DNA of 64,000 nucleotides from an uncultured Pirellulaceae bacterium (GTDB taxonomy: Bacteria > Planctomycetota > Planctomycetia > Pirellulales > Pirellulaceae), in contig CALKGE010000013.1 in the NCBI GenBank assembly GCA_938084685.1, forward strand, positions 1-64,000. Direction: 5' to 3'. Positions 35,583 to 45,834 of this stretch are shown piece by piece. The position numbers were made by a program, and so were the translations under genes. Each line of letters starts with the position of its first letter. The first letter of the stretch is position 1. Below the pieces are notes generated by a model that was given only the letters and a program-made list of their open reading frames with translations, was not told where the DNA came from and did not search any database.

Positions 35583-38500
35583 ATGAGTAGTTATCGCTCT
35601 GGTCTTTTTCTGACAGCCATGCTGCTGCTCCCGTCGGTCGAACTCCGCGCCCAGAAAATAGACTTCAATCAGGACATACGCCCCATCCTGTCCAACAACT
35701 GCTTTCTTTGTCATGGACCGGACGAAGGGAATCGGGAAGCCGATTTGCGACTCGATACAGAAGCTGGTATTGCCGAATTGCGAGACCCGCCGCTGATCGT
35801 GAAAGGAGATGCATCGCAGGGCGAATTCATGCACCGGATCACAACGAACGACATGGATTTAAAGATGCCTCCGGCAGACTCCAATCTCCAACTGACATCG
35901 CAACAAATCGCGACACTCAAACGCTGGATCGAGCAGGGTGCTGAATACTCGGTGCACTGGGCATTTTCGCCTCCCACAAAACCCGCGCTTCCGCCAACGA
36001 AAAACAAATCCTGGGCCAGAAATCCACTGGATCATTTCATCCTCGCTCGACTTGAACAGGACAACTTGCAACCATCCGCTCAGGCAGATCGCCGCACGCT
36101 GATACGACGCCTGACGTTTGATCTTACCGGCTTGCCGCCCACGCCAGATGAAGTTGAAGCATTTCTGGAAGACACCTCTGACGACGCTTACGAAAAAGTG
36201 ATAAAACGCCTTCTCGAGTCATCCAGATATGGCGAGCACATGGCCTGGGCCTGGCTCGTAGCGGCCAGATATTCGGACACAAACGGCTACCAAGGGGATC
36301 GCACTCGCAGCAGCTATTTTTGGCGAACCTGGGTCATCGAGGCCTTCAACAGCAACATGCCCTATGACCAATTTACGATTGAACAGATCGCGGGCGACCT
36401 GCTTGTACAGCCAAACACATCTCAATTAATTGCGACCGGATTTAATCGTAATCACCCGCTCAATGGAGAAGGGGGACGTATTGCGGAAGAGAATCGAGTG
36501 GAATACGTCTTCGACCGCACGGAAACCACCAGTACGGTCTGGCTGGGACTCACCATGGCCTGTGCGCGTTGCCACGACCACAAGTACGACCCTATCACTC
36601 AGCGGGAGTATTACGAGTTGTACGCTTACTTTAATAGCATTGACGAAACTGGACGAGTCGATGCGGGGGGCAATGCCAAGCCTGTCATCAAAGTCCCCAC
36701 GCTCGCCCAACGAGCTCGTGCTGAAGAAATCACTCAGGCAATCCAGCAGTACAACGTTGCGCGATCACAGTCGCTCGACGAATTACGTGACGCTCGCGAA
36801 CAGTGGATCAGTAAATGGACTGCTATCCTGAATGACGAACAGTCAAGCTCGTTCTGGACAAAAGTTGTACCTGAAAAAGCCGAATCTGCCGAAGGTGCTA
36901 CTATCCAGGTTGAACCGCGTGGCAAGGTCGCAGTTAGCGGCAAGTTCCCGGATTTCGACGACTATACGCTGTCCATCCCTGTCGCCCCAGGAACCATTGA
37001 AGCCATTCGCCTGGAAGCACTTACCAACGACACGCAATACCGGGGCCCCGGACGTAACGCCAACTTTGTACTCACCAGCTTTGAAGTGGCTCTGCAAACA
37101 GAAGGGGCGGAACCAACGGGCGTCAAGATACACGAGGCCCGTGCCGACTTTGTTCAGGGGGGCTTCCAAATTGCCGAAGTCCTTCAATCTGACAGCAAGA
37201 ACGGATGGGCCGTCTGGGATGGCGAGTTAAAAACAGCGATTGATCGGCAAGCCATCTTCCTCCTCGAACAACCGCTCGTCGTTGCTGAGAACTCCAATTT
37301 GATCGTGACACTGAAACACCGTTCGGAACATGCCAAACACTTGTTGGGCACCTTTGCACTTTCTGTTTCCGGCTCAAGAGAGGTTAACTTTGGCACCGAT
37401 ACAGTCCCGCCTGCAGATGTGGTGAAGATTCTCCAGACGGACATTGACCAATGGAAGCCTGAACAGGAGCTGGTCGTCGCCGAGTTTCATCGCACAACAA
37501 CCGAACAGTACAAAAGCGCAACAGCCGACTTGCAGCTGATCCTGAGCGAACAGGATCGACTCAAAGAAGGGTTTCAGGAGACCATGATCATGCGTGATCT
37601 GGCAAATGCTCGTGAAACACGTATGCTTGGTGTCGGACGATACGACAACCCACTCAATGACGAAAAACTATCACCCGGCACGATTGCTGGTATTTCGGCG
37701 ATGCCTGAAGATGCTCCGAAAAACAGGCTCGGACTCGCACAATGGATCGTTTCTCCAGACAATCCGCTAACAAGCCGAGTTACAGTAAATCGGTTTTGGC
37801 AGCAGTTTTTCGGAACGGGTCTGGTCAAAACAACGGAAGACTTCGGTTCGCAGGGGGAAGTCCCCAGTCATCCTCAACTACTGGATTGGCTCGCCGTTGA
37901 TTTCCAGGATAACCACTGGAATGTCAAACGACTTGTCTACCAATTGGTCACCAGTGCAACCTACAAGCAAAGTTCCAAGGTATCTCCCGAACTACTGGAG
38001 AAGGACCCATACAACCGGCTGCTGGGACGAGCACCTCGGCACCGACTAGCAGCGCACACGATTCGTGATAACGCGCTGGCTGTTTCCGGGCTGCTGGTTG
38101 AGCAGTTGGGAGGCCCATCGGTCAAGCCTTATCAACCTCCGGGACTTTGGGCTGACTTCAGTTTTGGAAAAATCAAATACACTCAGGATTCGGGGGATGC
38201 TCTGTATCGTCGCAGCCTCTACACGTTCTGGCGGCGATCGCTTTCACCTCCCAACATGTTTGACGAGGCGAATCGGCAAACGTGCGAAGTTCGATCAAAG
38301 CGGACGAACACTCCACTGCATGCTTTAACGCTGTTAAATGACATCACGTTCGTGGAAGCAGCCAGAGTCTTCGCCGAACAGTTGATACAGGAAAACAAAC
38401 TGGACTCAGAACGATTCATCAGCGCCTTTGAGAAAGCGCTTTCCAGGCCTCCCACTGAGGAAGAACTCAAATTAATGAACAACATTGTCACCATGTCGCG

Positions 38501-38654
38501 TCAGCATTATCAGGACAAACCGGAAGAAGCAGCCGAGTTGCTTCAAGTTGGTGAGAGTAAACCGAGTGAAGATATCCCGGCAGTTGAATTAGCCGCGTTC
38601 ACCAATCTGGCAAATATAATCTTCAATACCGATGAGTTTATTTCGAAGGAATAA
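35583..38654 (+). CDS. PSD1-type planctomycete cytochrome c protein (DUF1549/DUF1553)
   Basis: The 1,023-residue product has a signal peptide (about 1-23) and then the PSCyt1 heme domain: IDFNQDIRPILSNNCFLCHG with C40, C43 and H44. DUF1549 (PSCyt2) follows at about 140-340 (NPLDHFILARLEQ, LIRRLTFDLTGLPPTP) and contains a second CxxCH (MACARCHDHKYDP). A beta-rich insert is next, then DUF1553 (PSD1) at about 715-1010 (RLGLAQWIVSPDNPLTSRVTVNR, GEVPSHPQLLDWLAV, LHALTLLND). The family is confined largely to planctomycetes and verrucomicrobia; its enzymatic role is unproved. It is followed after 8 bp by a DUF1501 gene and then a sulfatase, one probable operon. Confidence 0.95.
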   Translation: MSSYRSGLFLTAMLLLPSVELRAQKIDFNQDIRPILSNNCFLCHGPDEGNREADLRLDTEAGIAELRDPPLIVKGDASQGEFMHRITTNDMDLKMPPADSNLQLTSQQIATLKRWIEQGAEYSVHWAFSPPTKPALPPTKNKSWARNPLDHFILARLEQDNLQPSAQADRRTLIRRLTFDLTGLPPTPDEVEAFLEDTSDDAYEKVIKRLLESSRYGEHMAWAWLVAARYSDTNGYQGDRTRSSYFWRTWVIEAFNSNMPYDQFTIEQIAGDLLVQPNTSQLIATGFNRNHPLNGEGGRIAEENRVEYVFDRTETTSTVWLGLTMACARCHDHKYDPITQREYYELYAYFNSIDETGRVDAGGNAKPVIKVPTLAQRARAEEITQAIQQYNVARSQSLDELRDAREQWISKWTAILNDEQSSSFWTKVVPEKAESAEGATIQVEPRGKVAVSGKFPDFDDYTLSIPVAPGTIEAIRLEALTNDTQYRGPGRNANFVLTSFEVALQTEGAEPTGVKIHEARADFVQGGFQIAEVLQSDSKNGWAVWDGELKTAIDRQAIFLLEQPLVVAENSNLIVTLKHRSEHAKHLLGTFALSVSGSREVNFGTDTVPPADVVKILQTDIDQWKPEQELVVAEFHRTTTEQYKSATADLQLILSEQDRLKEGFQETMIMRDLANARETRMLGVGRYDNPLNDEKLSPGTIAGISAMPEDAPKNRLGLAQWIVSPDNPLTSRVTVNRFWQQFFGTGLVKTTEDFGSQGEVPSHPQLLDWLAVDFQDNHWNVKRLVYQLVTSATYKQSSKVSPELLEKDPYNRLLGRAPRHRLAAHTIRDNALAVSGLLVEQLGGPSVKPYQPPGLWADFSFGKIKYTQDSGDALYRRSLYTFWRRSLSPPNMFDEANRQTCEVRSKRTNTPLHALTLLNDITFVEAARVFAEQLIQENKLDSERFISAFEKALSRPPTEEELKLMNNIVTMSRQHYQDKPEEAAELLQVGESKPSEDIPAVELAAFTNLANIIFNTDEFISKE

Positions 38655-38662
38655 AACAGGTC

Positions 38663-40099
38663 ATGCACCCCATTGAACAACACAATCAGGGAATCACTCG
38701 CCGTCATTTCTTCGGCAGGTCAAGCGTCGGCATCGGTTCCGCTGCATTAGCCAGCCTGTTAAACGACAATGTCGCGGCAGATGACCTTCCGGGTATTTCC
38801 CATTTTGCTCCCAAGGCAAAGCGGGTCATTTATCTGTTCCAAAACGGTGCCCCGACGCACCTCGACCTGTTTGACCACAAACCAGAAATGCAGAAGTACC
38901 GCGGGACGGACCTGCCCGACACGGTGCAAAAAGGGCAACGCCTGACCACCATGACGCAAGGCAAACAACGAAAAGTCCTGCCCACGCCGTGGAAGTTCCG
39001 CCCGTATGGTGAGAGTGGAACCTACATGAGTGAATTGGTGCCACACATGGGATCCATCGCCGACGAACTCTGTCTCGTTCGCTCCATGTACTCGGAGGCC
39101 ATCAATCATGCTCCGGCAATCACCTTCCTGTTAACAGGCTCTGAAATGCCTGGGCGACCAAGTATGGGCGCCTGGCTTTCCTACGGACTGGGAAGTGACA
39201 ATCAGGATTTACCGACGTTCTGTGCGATGACCAGTCGTGACAGAGAAGCGTCCTGTGGCCAGATCTTTTACGAATGGTACTGGGGAGCAGGATTCCTGCC
39301 AACGCATCATCAGGGTGTCAAGTTCCGTGGAAACGGAGATCCGGTGTTATACCTGTCCAATCCTCAAGGGATCGATCGGGGGCTACGGAAGAATCTGCTG
39401 GACCAGCTTTCCAAACTCAATCACCTCAAGCAAAAGGAAGTCGGCGATCCGGAAATCCTCACGCGTATCACACAATATGAACTGGCTTACCGAATGCAAG
39501 CCTCTGTTCCTGAATTGGCTGACATTTCTACCGAGCCTCAGCATGTTCTGGAATTGTATGGTCCGGATGTGACTGAACGGGGAAGCTTCGCTCAGAATTG
39601 TCTGCTGGCACGCCGATTAGCAGAAAAGGGAGTCCGCTTTATTCAATTGATGCACGCTGGCTGGGACCAGCACAACAACCTTCCGACCCAGTTGGCTGTT
39701 CAAACTCGTGATACAGACCAACCTGCCGCTGGCCTGGTCAAAGACCTGAAACAACGCGGATTGCTTGATGATACGCTTGTAATCTGGGGAGGTGAATTTG
39801 GTAGAACGCCATTTGCCCAAGGGGATATGAATAACGAAAAACAGCATGGACGGGATCACCATCCTTACTGTTTCAGTCTGTGGATGGCCGGCGGCGGAAT
39901 TAAGGGGGGAACGACTTATGGTCAGTCGGACGAGTTTGGTTACAACGTGGCCGAAAACGGCGTTCATGTGCACGATCTCCAGGCAACCATCCTCCACCTT
40001 CTGGGCATCGACCACGAAAAGCTGACATATCGTTTTCAGGGAAGAGAATTCCGATTGACTGATATTCATGGCAAAGTCGTTAAACCTATCCTCGCCTGA
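38663..40099 (+). CDS. DUF1501 protein, Tat-exported
   Basis: The 478-residue product has a twin-arginine signal (ITRRHFFGRSSVG). DUF1501 features are YLFQNGAPTHLDLFDHKP, VRFIQLMHAGWDQHN, VIWGGEFGRTPFAQ, GRDHHPYCFSLWMAGGGIKGG and LLGIDHEKLTY. This is the variant usually encoded next to a PSD1 protein, as here (8 bp apart). It would act in the periplasm, perhaps with the PSD1 protein as one complex; this is inferred from gene order. Confidence 0.95.
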   Translation: MHPIEQHNQGITRRHFFGRSSVGIGSAALASLLNDNVAADDLPGISHFAPKAKRVIYLFQNGAPTHLDLFDHKPEMQKYRGTDLPDTVQKGQRLTTMTQGKQRKVLPTPWKFRPYGESGTYMSELVPHMGSIADELCLVRSMYSEAINHAPAITFLLTGSEMPGRPSMGAWLSYGLGSDNQDLPTFCAMTSRDREASCGQIFYEWYWGAGFLPTHHQGVKFRGNGDPVLYLSNPQGIDRGLRKNLLDQLSKLNHLKQKEVGDPEILTRITQYELAYRMQASVPELADISTEPQHVLELYGPDVTERGSFAQNCLLARRLAEKGVRFIQLMHAGWDQHNNLPTQLAVQTRDTDQPAAGLVKDLKQRGLLDDTLVIWGGEFGRTPFAQGDMNNEKQHGRDHHPYCFSLWMAGGGIKGGTTYGQSDEFGYNVAENGVHVHDLQATILHLLGIDHEKLTYRFQGREFRLTDIHGKVVKPILA

Positions 40100-40112
40100 T
40101 TCCGCATAACCT

Positions 40113-41561
40113 ATGACCGACCAACCCAACGTCCTACTACTGACAGCCGACCACTGGCCCGCCTCCCTGCTAGGTGCTGCCGGACACCCGGCGATTGAAA
40201 CGCCAGCACTCGACAATCTGGCTCGTAATGGCATTCGATTTACCAATGCCTATACGGAATGTCCGGTCTGTATCCCTGCCAGACGTACTCTGCTTACCGG
40301 CACATCACCCCGAAGTCACGGGGATCGTACATTCCAGGTGGAACTGGGAATGCCGGACATCCCCACCATCGCTGATGTCTTCAGTGCCAATGGATATCAG
40401 ACCTATGCATCAGGTAAACTGCACGTCTACCCTCCTCGCGCCCGTGCCGGTTTTGATGATGTCCAGCTGTGTGAAGAGGGACGCCCGCAAATGGGGCCCA
40501 CCGACGATTATGAAATCTATCTGGGGGAAGTTGGCGAAACGGGAAAGCAGTTCCTGCACGGCATGAGTAACAACGACTATGTGGCCCGTCCCTGGCACCT
40601 GGACGAAGAACACCATGCAACGAATTGGATCACACGGGAAATGTGCCGTTTTATCCAACGCCGCGACCCAACGCGACCTTCCTTCTGGTACTGCTCCTAC
40701 ACTCACCCCCATCCCCCGCTGGTCCCTCCTCAGTGGTACCTTGATTTTTATCGAGACACGGAAATTCCGCCTGCCTACCATGGCTCCTGGGCAAGATCAG
40801 CGGACACCATGCCATGCTGGATGAACAACCGACTCATCCATACCGATCACATGTCAGAAAAGCAGATCGAGTTTGGTCGTCGGGCCTTCTATGCATTGTG
40901 TACGCACATCGATCACCAAATCCGGGTTGTGCTGGGAACAATCCGGGAGGCCGGTCTGCTGGACAATACCGTTATCATGTTCCTGGCAGATCACGGAGAC
41001 ATGCTCGGAAACCATGGCTTATTTGCGAAGCGATTGTTCTACGAAGATTCCGCCTGTGTCCCCATGCTACTGATGGGAACAAAAGGGGATCATCGGGTAC
41101 AACCTGCCAACATCGATTCCCGTCTTGTCGGCTTACAGGACTGCATGCCAACACTGCTTGATCTATGTGGCATCGACATCCCCGGCAGCGTAGATGGACT
41201 GTCGATGGTAGGGGAGCAGCAGCGCGAGCATTTCTATGGCGAGTATGGTGAAGGCTTCGAAACAACGCGCATGATTCACGACGGTCGCTATAAACTGATC
41301 TATTATGCCGCTGGCAACCGACTTCAACTCTTTGACCTGCAAACAGACCCAACCGAGTTGACCGACCTGATCGACTCTGAGGAACATCAGCCAATTCGAG
41401 AACGACTCACCCAACTTCTTCTGAGTGAATTCTATGGCGCGGACGCTGAACTTGTTGCTGACGGAATACTAACGGGACTTCCCAATCCTCCAGCCGAATG
41501 GCCGGATCGCAACCTTTCACTCCAGCGAGGAACTCACTGGCCCGTCCCTCCGCAGTCGTAA
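40113..41561 (+). CDS. Sulfatase without an obvious signal peptide
   Basis: The 482-residue product is a type I sulfatase: metal-binding NVLLLTADHWP at the N-terminus, the sulfatase signature CIPARRTLLTG with C53 as the residue to be converted to formylglycine, LADHGDMLGNHG, and an end FDLQTDPTELTDLID. It hydrolyses sulfate esters; the substrate is unknown. It starts directly with the catalytic domain and shows no signal peptide, unlike the two other sulfatases in this window, so it may be cytoplasmic. It follows the DUF1501 gene by 13 bp. A compound hairpin (41591-41631) separates it from the convergent PQQ-like gene. Confidence 0.9.
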   Translation: MTDQPNVLLLTADHWPASLLGAAGHPAIETPALDNLARNGIRFTNAYTECPVCIPARRTLLTGTSPRSHGDRTFQVELGMPDIPTIADVFSANGYQTYASGKLHVYPPRARAGFDDVQLCEEGRPQMGPTDDYEIYLGEVGETGKQFLHGMSNNDYVARPWHLDEEHHATNWITREMCRFIQRRDPTRPSFWYCSYTHPHPPLVPPQWYLDFYRDTEIPPAYHGSWARSADTMPCWMNNRLIHTDHMSEKQIEFGRRAFYALCTHIDHQIRVVLGTIREAGLLDNTVIMFLADHGDMLGNHGLFAKRLFYEDSACVPMLLMGTKGDHRVQPANIDSRLVGLQDCMPTLLDLCGIDIPGSVDGLSMVGEQQREHFYGEYGEGFETTRMIHDGRYKLIYYAAGNRLQLFDLQTDPTELTDLIDSEEHQPIRERLTQLLLSEFYGADAELVADGILTGLPNPPAEWPDRNLSLQRGTHWPVPPQS

Positions 41562-41590
41562 AACTACGCACCAACTTCTATCCATTCAAT

Positions 41591-41631
41591 TCGGACTCTG
41601 TCAGACTACAGAGAATCAGCATTCTGTCCGA
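41591..41631. repeat. Nested inverted repeat between convergent genes
   Basis: Outer arms tcggac (41591-41596) and gtccga (41626-41631) enclose an inner pair ctctgt/acagag (41596-41613, sharing its first base with the outer arm). There is no T tract, so its role as terminator is uncertain. Confidence 0.3.
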
Positions 41632-41641
41632 GCCAGGAAGC

Positions 41642-42892
41642 TTACTCCACACAGTAGAGCCATTCTTTGCGAGTCGCACCAGTTTCGTCGATAGCTCGCA
41701 GGAAAACCTGTTTACCGCTAAATGCGGGCGTGGCCATATATCCAGTACCGAGCTGATTCTTGGATACCAATTCCACACCATCTGCCCGCGGCTTGAACAC
41801 CCAGGTTGTACCAGCTTCACTACTCACATAGATGTGTCCACCAGCCAGAATAGGACTGGCTGAGAAACCCCCGGAAAGCCGCTGCTTCCAGATTTCCTCT
41901 CCGGTCTTTTTATCCCACATGTAACCGATGCTATCATCGGTGACCGTGAACAGATGAGATTCCAGTACAAGCATCGATGGTACATAGGTCCGCACCGAAT
42001 TCTTCCAGACCAGGTCTCCTGTTCCATCTGCTTTCCAACACCACGTTTCCCGTTTGGGATACCCTCCACTGGCGAACACAAACTCACCATCGGTGGCAAC
42101 ATTTCCAACGACTTCTTCTGTCGTTCCTTCCTTCTGCCAATTCACTTTGCCGCTAAGCGGATCGTAACTGGCAATCAGATTACAACCAGCCATGAAGATC
42201 TGGTCTTTACCGTTGATTCGGTAAATCACCGGTGAGACGTAGTTTGGCAATTGAGGTCGGCCAGTTTTCCAGATTTCTTCCCCTGTTTCCCGATCCAACG
42301 CGATCAGTGCTCCGCCACCCTCTCCTTTGTTATCGACAGCAATAATTACCATGTTTCCGTAGAGCAGTGGGGAACACCCGAATCCCTGATGTGACTTAAA
42401 ACCGTCAAAGGTATGGTCCCAGACTTTCTTGCCGTCCAGGTCTAAAGCAGATGTAATCACTTTCAAATCACGAAAGAAACTGACATACAGTTTTTCACCA
42501 TCGCAACTGACACTGCCAGAGGCGAAGGAATTCTTTTTATTGTTGTGGTCAAAGTTGCCCTGATGCATAAGCGTATTCCAGACAAGCTCGCCCCTGGAAC
42601 GCGAATAGCAAAGAACATGCTGCGTCTGCTTGGCTTCATCGGCGGTGGTCAGATAAATACGATCACCAACTACAATTGGGCTGGAATGACCTCGCCCCGG
42701 AATCTCGACTTTCCACTTCACATTGGTTGATTCATTCCATTCGACAGGAGGCTTCACATTTGCCGGGGCAACGCCATTGTGCTGGGGCCCGCGCCACCAC
42801 CCCCAATCAGTTTCACCCAATTGTGGAAATCGTTGTTGGGCTGATACGGAACCTGTCAGCAGCAAAAAGAAAAATAGTAATTTGATTTTCAT
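41642..42892 (-). CDS. Exported PQQ-like beta-propeller protein
   Basis: The 416-residue product has a signal peptide (1-18, ending VSAQ). It consists of PQQ-type beta-propeller repeats: WWRGPQHNGVAPANVKPP at the N-terminus, ALDLDGKKVWDHTF, ALDRETGEEIWKTGRPQL, SYDPLSGKVNWQKEGT and WDKKTGEEIWKQRL. Such planctomycete proteins often carry the propeller without the PQQ-binding and catalytic residues of true quinoprotein dehydrogenases, so an enzymatic role is not assured. It appears to be monocistronic. Confidence 0.9.
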   Translation of the reverse strand: MKIKLLFFFLLLTGSVSAQQRFPQLGETDWGWWRGPQHNGVAPANVKPPVEWNESTNVKWKVEIPGRGHSSPIVVGDRIYLTTADEAKQTQHVLCYSRSRGELVWNTLMHQGNFDHNNKKNSFASGSVSCDGEKLYVSFFRDLKVITSALDLDGKKVWDHTFDGFKSHQGFGCSPLLYGNMVIIAVDNKGEGGGALIALDRETGEEIWKTGRPQLPNYVSPVIYRINGKDQIFMAGCNLIASYDPLSGKVNWQKEGTTEEVVGNVATDGEFVFASGGYPKRETWCWKADGTGDLVWKNSVRTYVPSMLVLESHLFTVTDDSIGYMWDKKTGEEIWKQRLSGGFSASPILAGGHIYVSSEAGTTWVFKPRADGVELVSKNQLGTGYMATPAFSGKQVFLRAIDETGATRKEWLYCVE

Positions 42893-42981
42893 TGTGACCT
42901 ACTCTAACTATCTGATTGATAACGGTGTGATTTTCCAAATGAACATTGCCTGCCGGCAGCGTAGCGTCGTGGCCTTACGAA

Positions 42982-44448
42982 CTAAAATCGTGGTTTCCCG
43001 TCTCCCGGCACTGGTTGTTTTACAGGTGTCCTCCCACGCGGCGCCCAGTTCAAGTTCGGAACATGAGCTTCCTGCATATACCCAGCCAGCCGATTGACGA
43101 TTTCAGGGTGCTTGCTCGCCACGTTGGTTGCTTCTCCTAAATCAGTACTCAAGTCATACAACTCGATCGCTCCTGTATGCATGGGCATACGAACAGCCTT
43201 CCAATTCCCCTCGCGAACAGCCTGCTTACTGCCTTGCTCATAAAATTCCCAATACAAGTATTTGTGCTGCCCCTGTTTCTCAGCCTTGTTGGTCAACACG
43301 GGAACCATGCTGACGGAATCCGTCTTTTCAGGAGTCTCCACCCCCGCCAATTCACATGCGGTCGCCATAAGATCTCCAAAGTAACCGATATGGTCCGATA
43401 CGACTCCTGCAGGGGTCGTGCCCGGCCAGTGCGCAATCAGTGGCACTCGTATTCCACCTTCATACAAATCCCGCTTCATCCCTCGCAGAGGTCCATTGGG
43501 ATCAAACGTAGCAGGATTGTGCCCTCCTTCATTGTGATGGCCATTGTCACTGGTAAACATCACGACTGTGTTTTTGGCGATCCCGAGTTTTTCGAGAAGA
43601 TCATTAATTCGCCCGATATCACGGTCCATCCGCGTGATCATTGCCGCCTGACCTTTGTCCTGTTTCTTCCATGCTTTATCCCCGTAAATTCCATAATCAG
43701 GCACTTCCTGTCCATCGCCAGTCCCCCGCGTTCCCTCGTTATTGGCATGAGGAATGGTCAGAGCCAAGTACAGAAAAAAGGGAGCGTCCTGACTGCGATT
43801 GATAAACTGCAGCGCTTCTTCAACGACGAGGTCATGGCTGTAATCCGTGCGTTTGGTTGCCCAGCCTCCTTCAAATCCTCCATAGCTGCGTCCCACTCCC
43901 TGCACCACGTTACGAAGCATTTCCTTCTTCTTGTTTCTCCAGAGGAATTCCGGATAGTAATTGTGAGCGTGTACCTGATTGAGATAACCGTAGAAGAAGT
44001 CAAACCCCTGGTCGTTCGGCAGTCCGGTGTTACCTTGTACGGCATCGCCGAGTCCCCATTTTCCGCAAAGCCCTGTCTGGTACCCGGCGGCCTTCAATCG
44101 TTCTGCCACGGTCACGTCCTCGGTTCGCAGTGTCTGTACCGACATATCCGTTCCGGCGTTACCTCGCACCCACGTGTGTCCCATATGCTGTCCGGTCATC
44201 AAAACACTGCGGGAAGACGCACAAACGGTGCAACCAGCATAGAAATTCCGGAATTGGATACCATGGCGAGCCATCTGATCCAAAACCGGCGTCTGAATCT
44301 TTTGCTGGCCATAACACCCCAGATCACCGTAGCCAAGGTCGTCCGCCATGATAAAAACAATGTTTGGTTTATCCAGCGGCTCGCGTGCCTGCGCCAAGCA
44401 CGGCATCAGCGAGATGGCCAGAACGAGGCTCATAAATCTACGCAACAT
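42982..44448 (-). CDS. Arylsulfatase-type sulfatase, exported
   Basis: The 488-residue product has a signal peptide (about 1-21, ending LAQA). Sulfatase features: [19 protein letters not shown], the signature C76-A-S-S-R in [15 protein letters not shown] (Cys type, CxSxR), [28 protein letters not shown] and [15 protein letters not shown]. It should hydrolyse sulfate esters in the periplasm, probably after conversion of C76 to formylglycine by an FGE. The 220 bp upstream is shared with a divergent exported operon. Close homologs occur in marine bacteria that degrade sulfated polysaccharides (family knowledge). Confidence 0.9.
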   Translation of the reverse strand: MLRRFMSLVLAISLMPCLAQAREPLDKPNIVFIMADDLGYGDLGCYGQQKIQTPVLDQMARHGIQFRNFYAGCTVCASSRSVLMTGQHMGHTWVRGNAGTDMSVQTLRTEDVTVAERLKAAGYQTGLCGKWGLGDAVQGNTGLPNDQGFDFFYGYLNQVHAHNYYPEFLWRNKKKEMLRNVVQGVGRSYGGFEGGWATKRTDYSHDLVVEEALQFINRSQDAPFFLYLALTIPHANNEGTRGTGDGQEVPDYGIYGDKAWKKQDKGQAAMITRMDRDIGRINDLLEKLGIAKNTVVMFTSDNGHHNEGGHNPATFDPNGPLRGMKRDLYEGGIRVPLIAHWPGTTPAGVVSDHIGYFGDLMATACELAGVETPEKTDSVSMVPVLTNKAEKQGQHKYLYWEFYEQGSKQAVREGNWKAVRMPMHTGAIELYDLSTDLGEATNVASKHPEIVNRLAGYMQEAHVPNLNWAPRGRTPVKQPVPGDGKPRF

Positions 44449-44668
44449 CTTTCCGTTTCACACCAAGGATCAAATAGTTCTTCCGTATTGCTCCGTCCAG
44501 CCGGGGCAGTAATATCATCATCTTAAGTCGTCACGATGTGGGAATGAAGAGTGGCGTTACGTTCTCGTTCGAATTAAACTCACAACTCCTGTTCCAATTT
44601 ATTCGCATCCGCCTCTCGGAAACGATATCTTAGAGAGAGTCTGTTTAGCTTTTTTTCGGAGATCAGCC

Positions 44669-45826
44669 ATGAAGCGTTTTACTTTCCTTGGTCTTTTCCT
44701 GTCGGCTCTGCTGTCAGTAACTATCTATATTTCACAAGCGCCCTACGCCAACGCTGTTGCAGAGGATACTGTTGCCATCCTGGCAAACGTCCAGCAGGGT
44801 GATGCGGAGATTTCTCGCATTGGACGTATGAGCTTTGCTCCGGGAGGAGTGCTGCTGGTCGCTGACATTGGCTCGGCCAGTATTGTCGCCATTGAAACCG
44901 GCGATATTGGACCTGTGAAAAAACTGAAAGAACGTGTTAACGATGTGGACAAGAAAATCGCTGCGGCGCTTGGTACAGATAAAGAAGGAATCAACATCGC
45001 CGACATGACGGTCAATCCAGCAAGTGGCAAGATTTATGTCTCTGTTCAAAGAAAAGCAGACGGCCTGAATGCCATCATCCTGTTTGATGAAAACGGTAAA
45101 CTCGCTCCACTGAACCTCAAGAAAGCTCGTTTTGTACGAGTCCCACTCCCGGTTGCAGACCAAAAAACAATCCGTAACATTTCCGGCGTTGAATTCTCAA
45201 AGGATCGTGTACTGGCAGCAGGGCAGAGCAACGAAGAATTCTCCAGCAAGATTTACTCTCTCCCACTCCCACTTACTCATGGTAAAGCAGGGGAAGTCTA
45301 TAGCACGGAAACTTACCATGTAGCCCACGGCCGCTGGGAAACCCGAGCTCCAATCCAGTCCTTCATCCCTTACCAGGAGGAAGGCGAAGATTATATCGTC
45401 GGGTCCTTTGCATGCACTCCGATCGCCAAATTCAAGATCAGTGACATCAAGCAAAACGAACATATCAAAGGTACTTCGGTCGTAGAACTCGGAAGTGGCA
45501 ATCGTCCCATGGACATGTTTACGTACGAAAAGAACGGTAAAAAATGGCTGATCACTAACACCGACCGTTTTCATCACGAACGTCGTCCTCTGGGGCCAAG
45601 TCAATACTGGGGAGTCCGAGTCGACATGGCTTATTTGCAAGCAGACGAGATCAATGCAGAGGCGGCCCGACGAGTTGTCACAGAGAAATCTGGACCCAAT
45701 GGTATCGAAGTCGTGGATGCACTCTTCTTCGCCAAACACGTTGCCAAGCTTAACAACGATGAAATGGTGATTCTGCGTGACAACAAAGGCGCACTGGATT
45801 TGGAAATCTCCAAGTTACCTGAGTAA
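44669..45826 (+). CDS. Exported protein of unknown function, propeller-like
   Basis: The 385-residue product has a signal peptide (about 1-29, ending ANAVA) and a good ribosome site (cggag, 7-9 bases upstream). I do not recognise the family. Repeating features such as SFAPGGVLLVADIGSASIVAIE, TVNPASGKIYVSVQRK, NISGVEFSKDRVLAAGQ and IVGSFACTPIAKFKI look like beta-propeller blades. It is first in an apparent operon of three exported proteins (8 bp, then 1 bp between genes). Confidence 0.75.
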   Translation: MKRFTFLGLFLSALLSVTIYISQAPYANAVAEDTVAILANVQQGDAEISRIGRMSFAPGGVLLVADIGSASIVAIETGDIGPVKKLKERVNDVDKKIAAALGTDKEGINIADMTVNPASGKIYVSVQRKADGLNAIILFDENGKLAPLNLKKARFVRVPLPVADQKTIRNISGVEFSKDRVLAAGQSNEEFSSKIYSLPLPLTHGKAGEVYSTETYHVAHGRWETRAPIQSFIPYQEEGEDYIVGSFACTPIAKFKISDIKQNEHIKGTSVVELGSGNRPMDMFTYEKNGKKWLITNTDRFHHERRPLGPSQYWGVRVDMAYLQADEINAEAARRVVTEKSGPNGIEVVDALFFAKHVAKLNNDEMVILRDNKGALDLEISKLPE

Positions 45827-45834
45827 CCAATCCC

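Noticed and set aside
43177..44526. Long open frame antisense to the arylsulfatase gene
   Set aside because: The minus-strand frame has a full sulfatase with motifs and signal peptide; the plus-strand translation shows no family pattern and is a codon-bias shadow.
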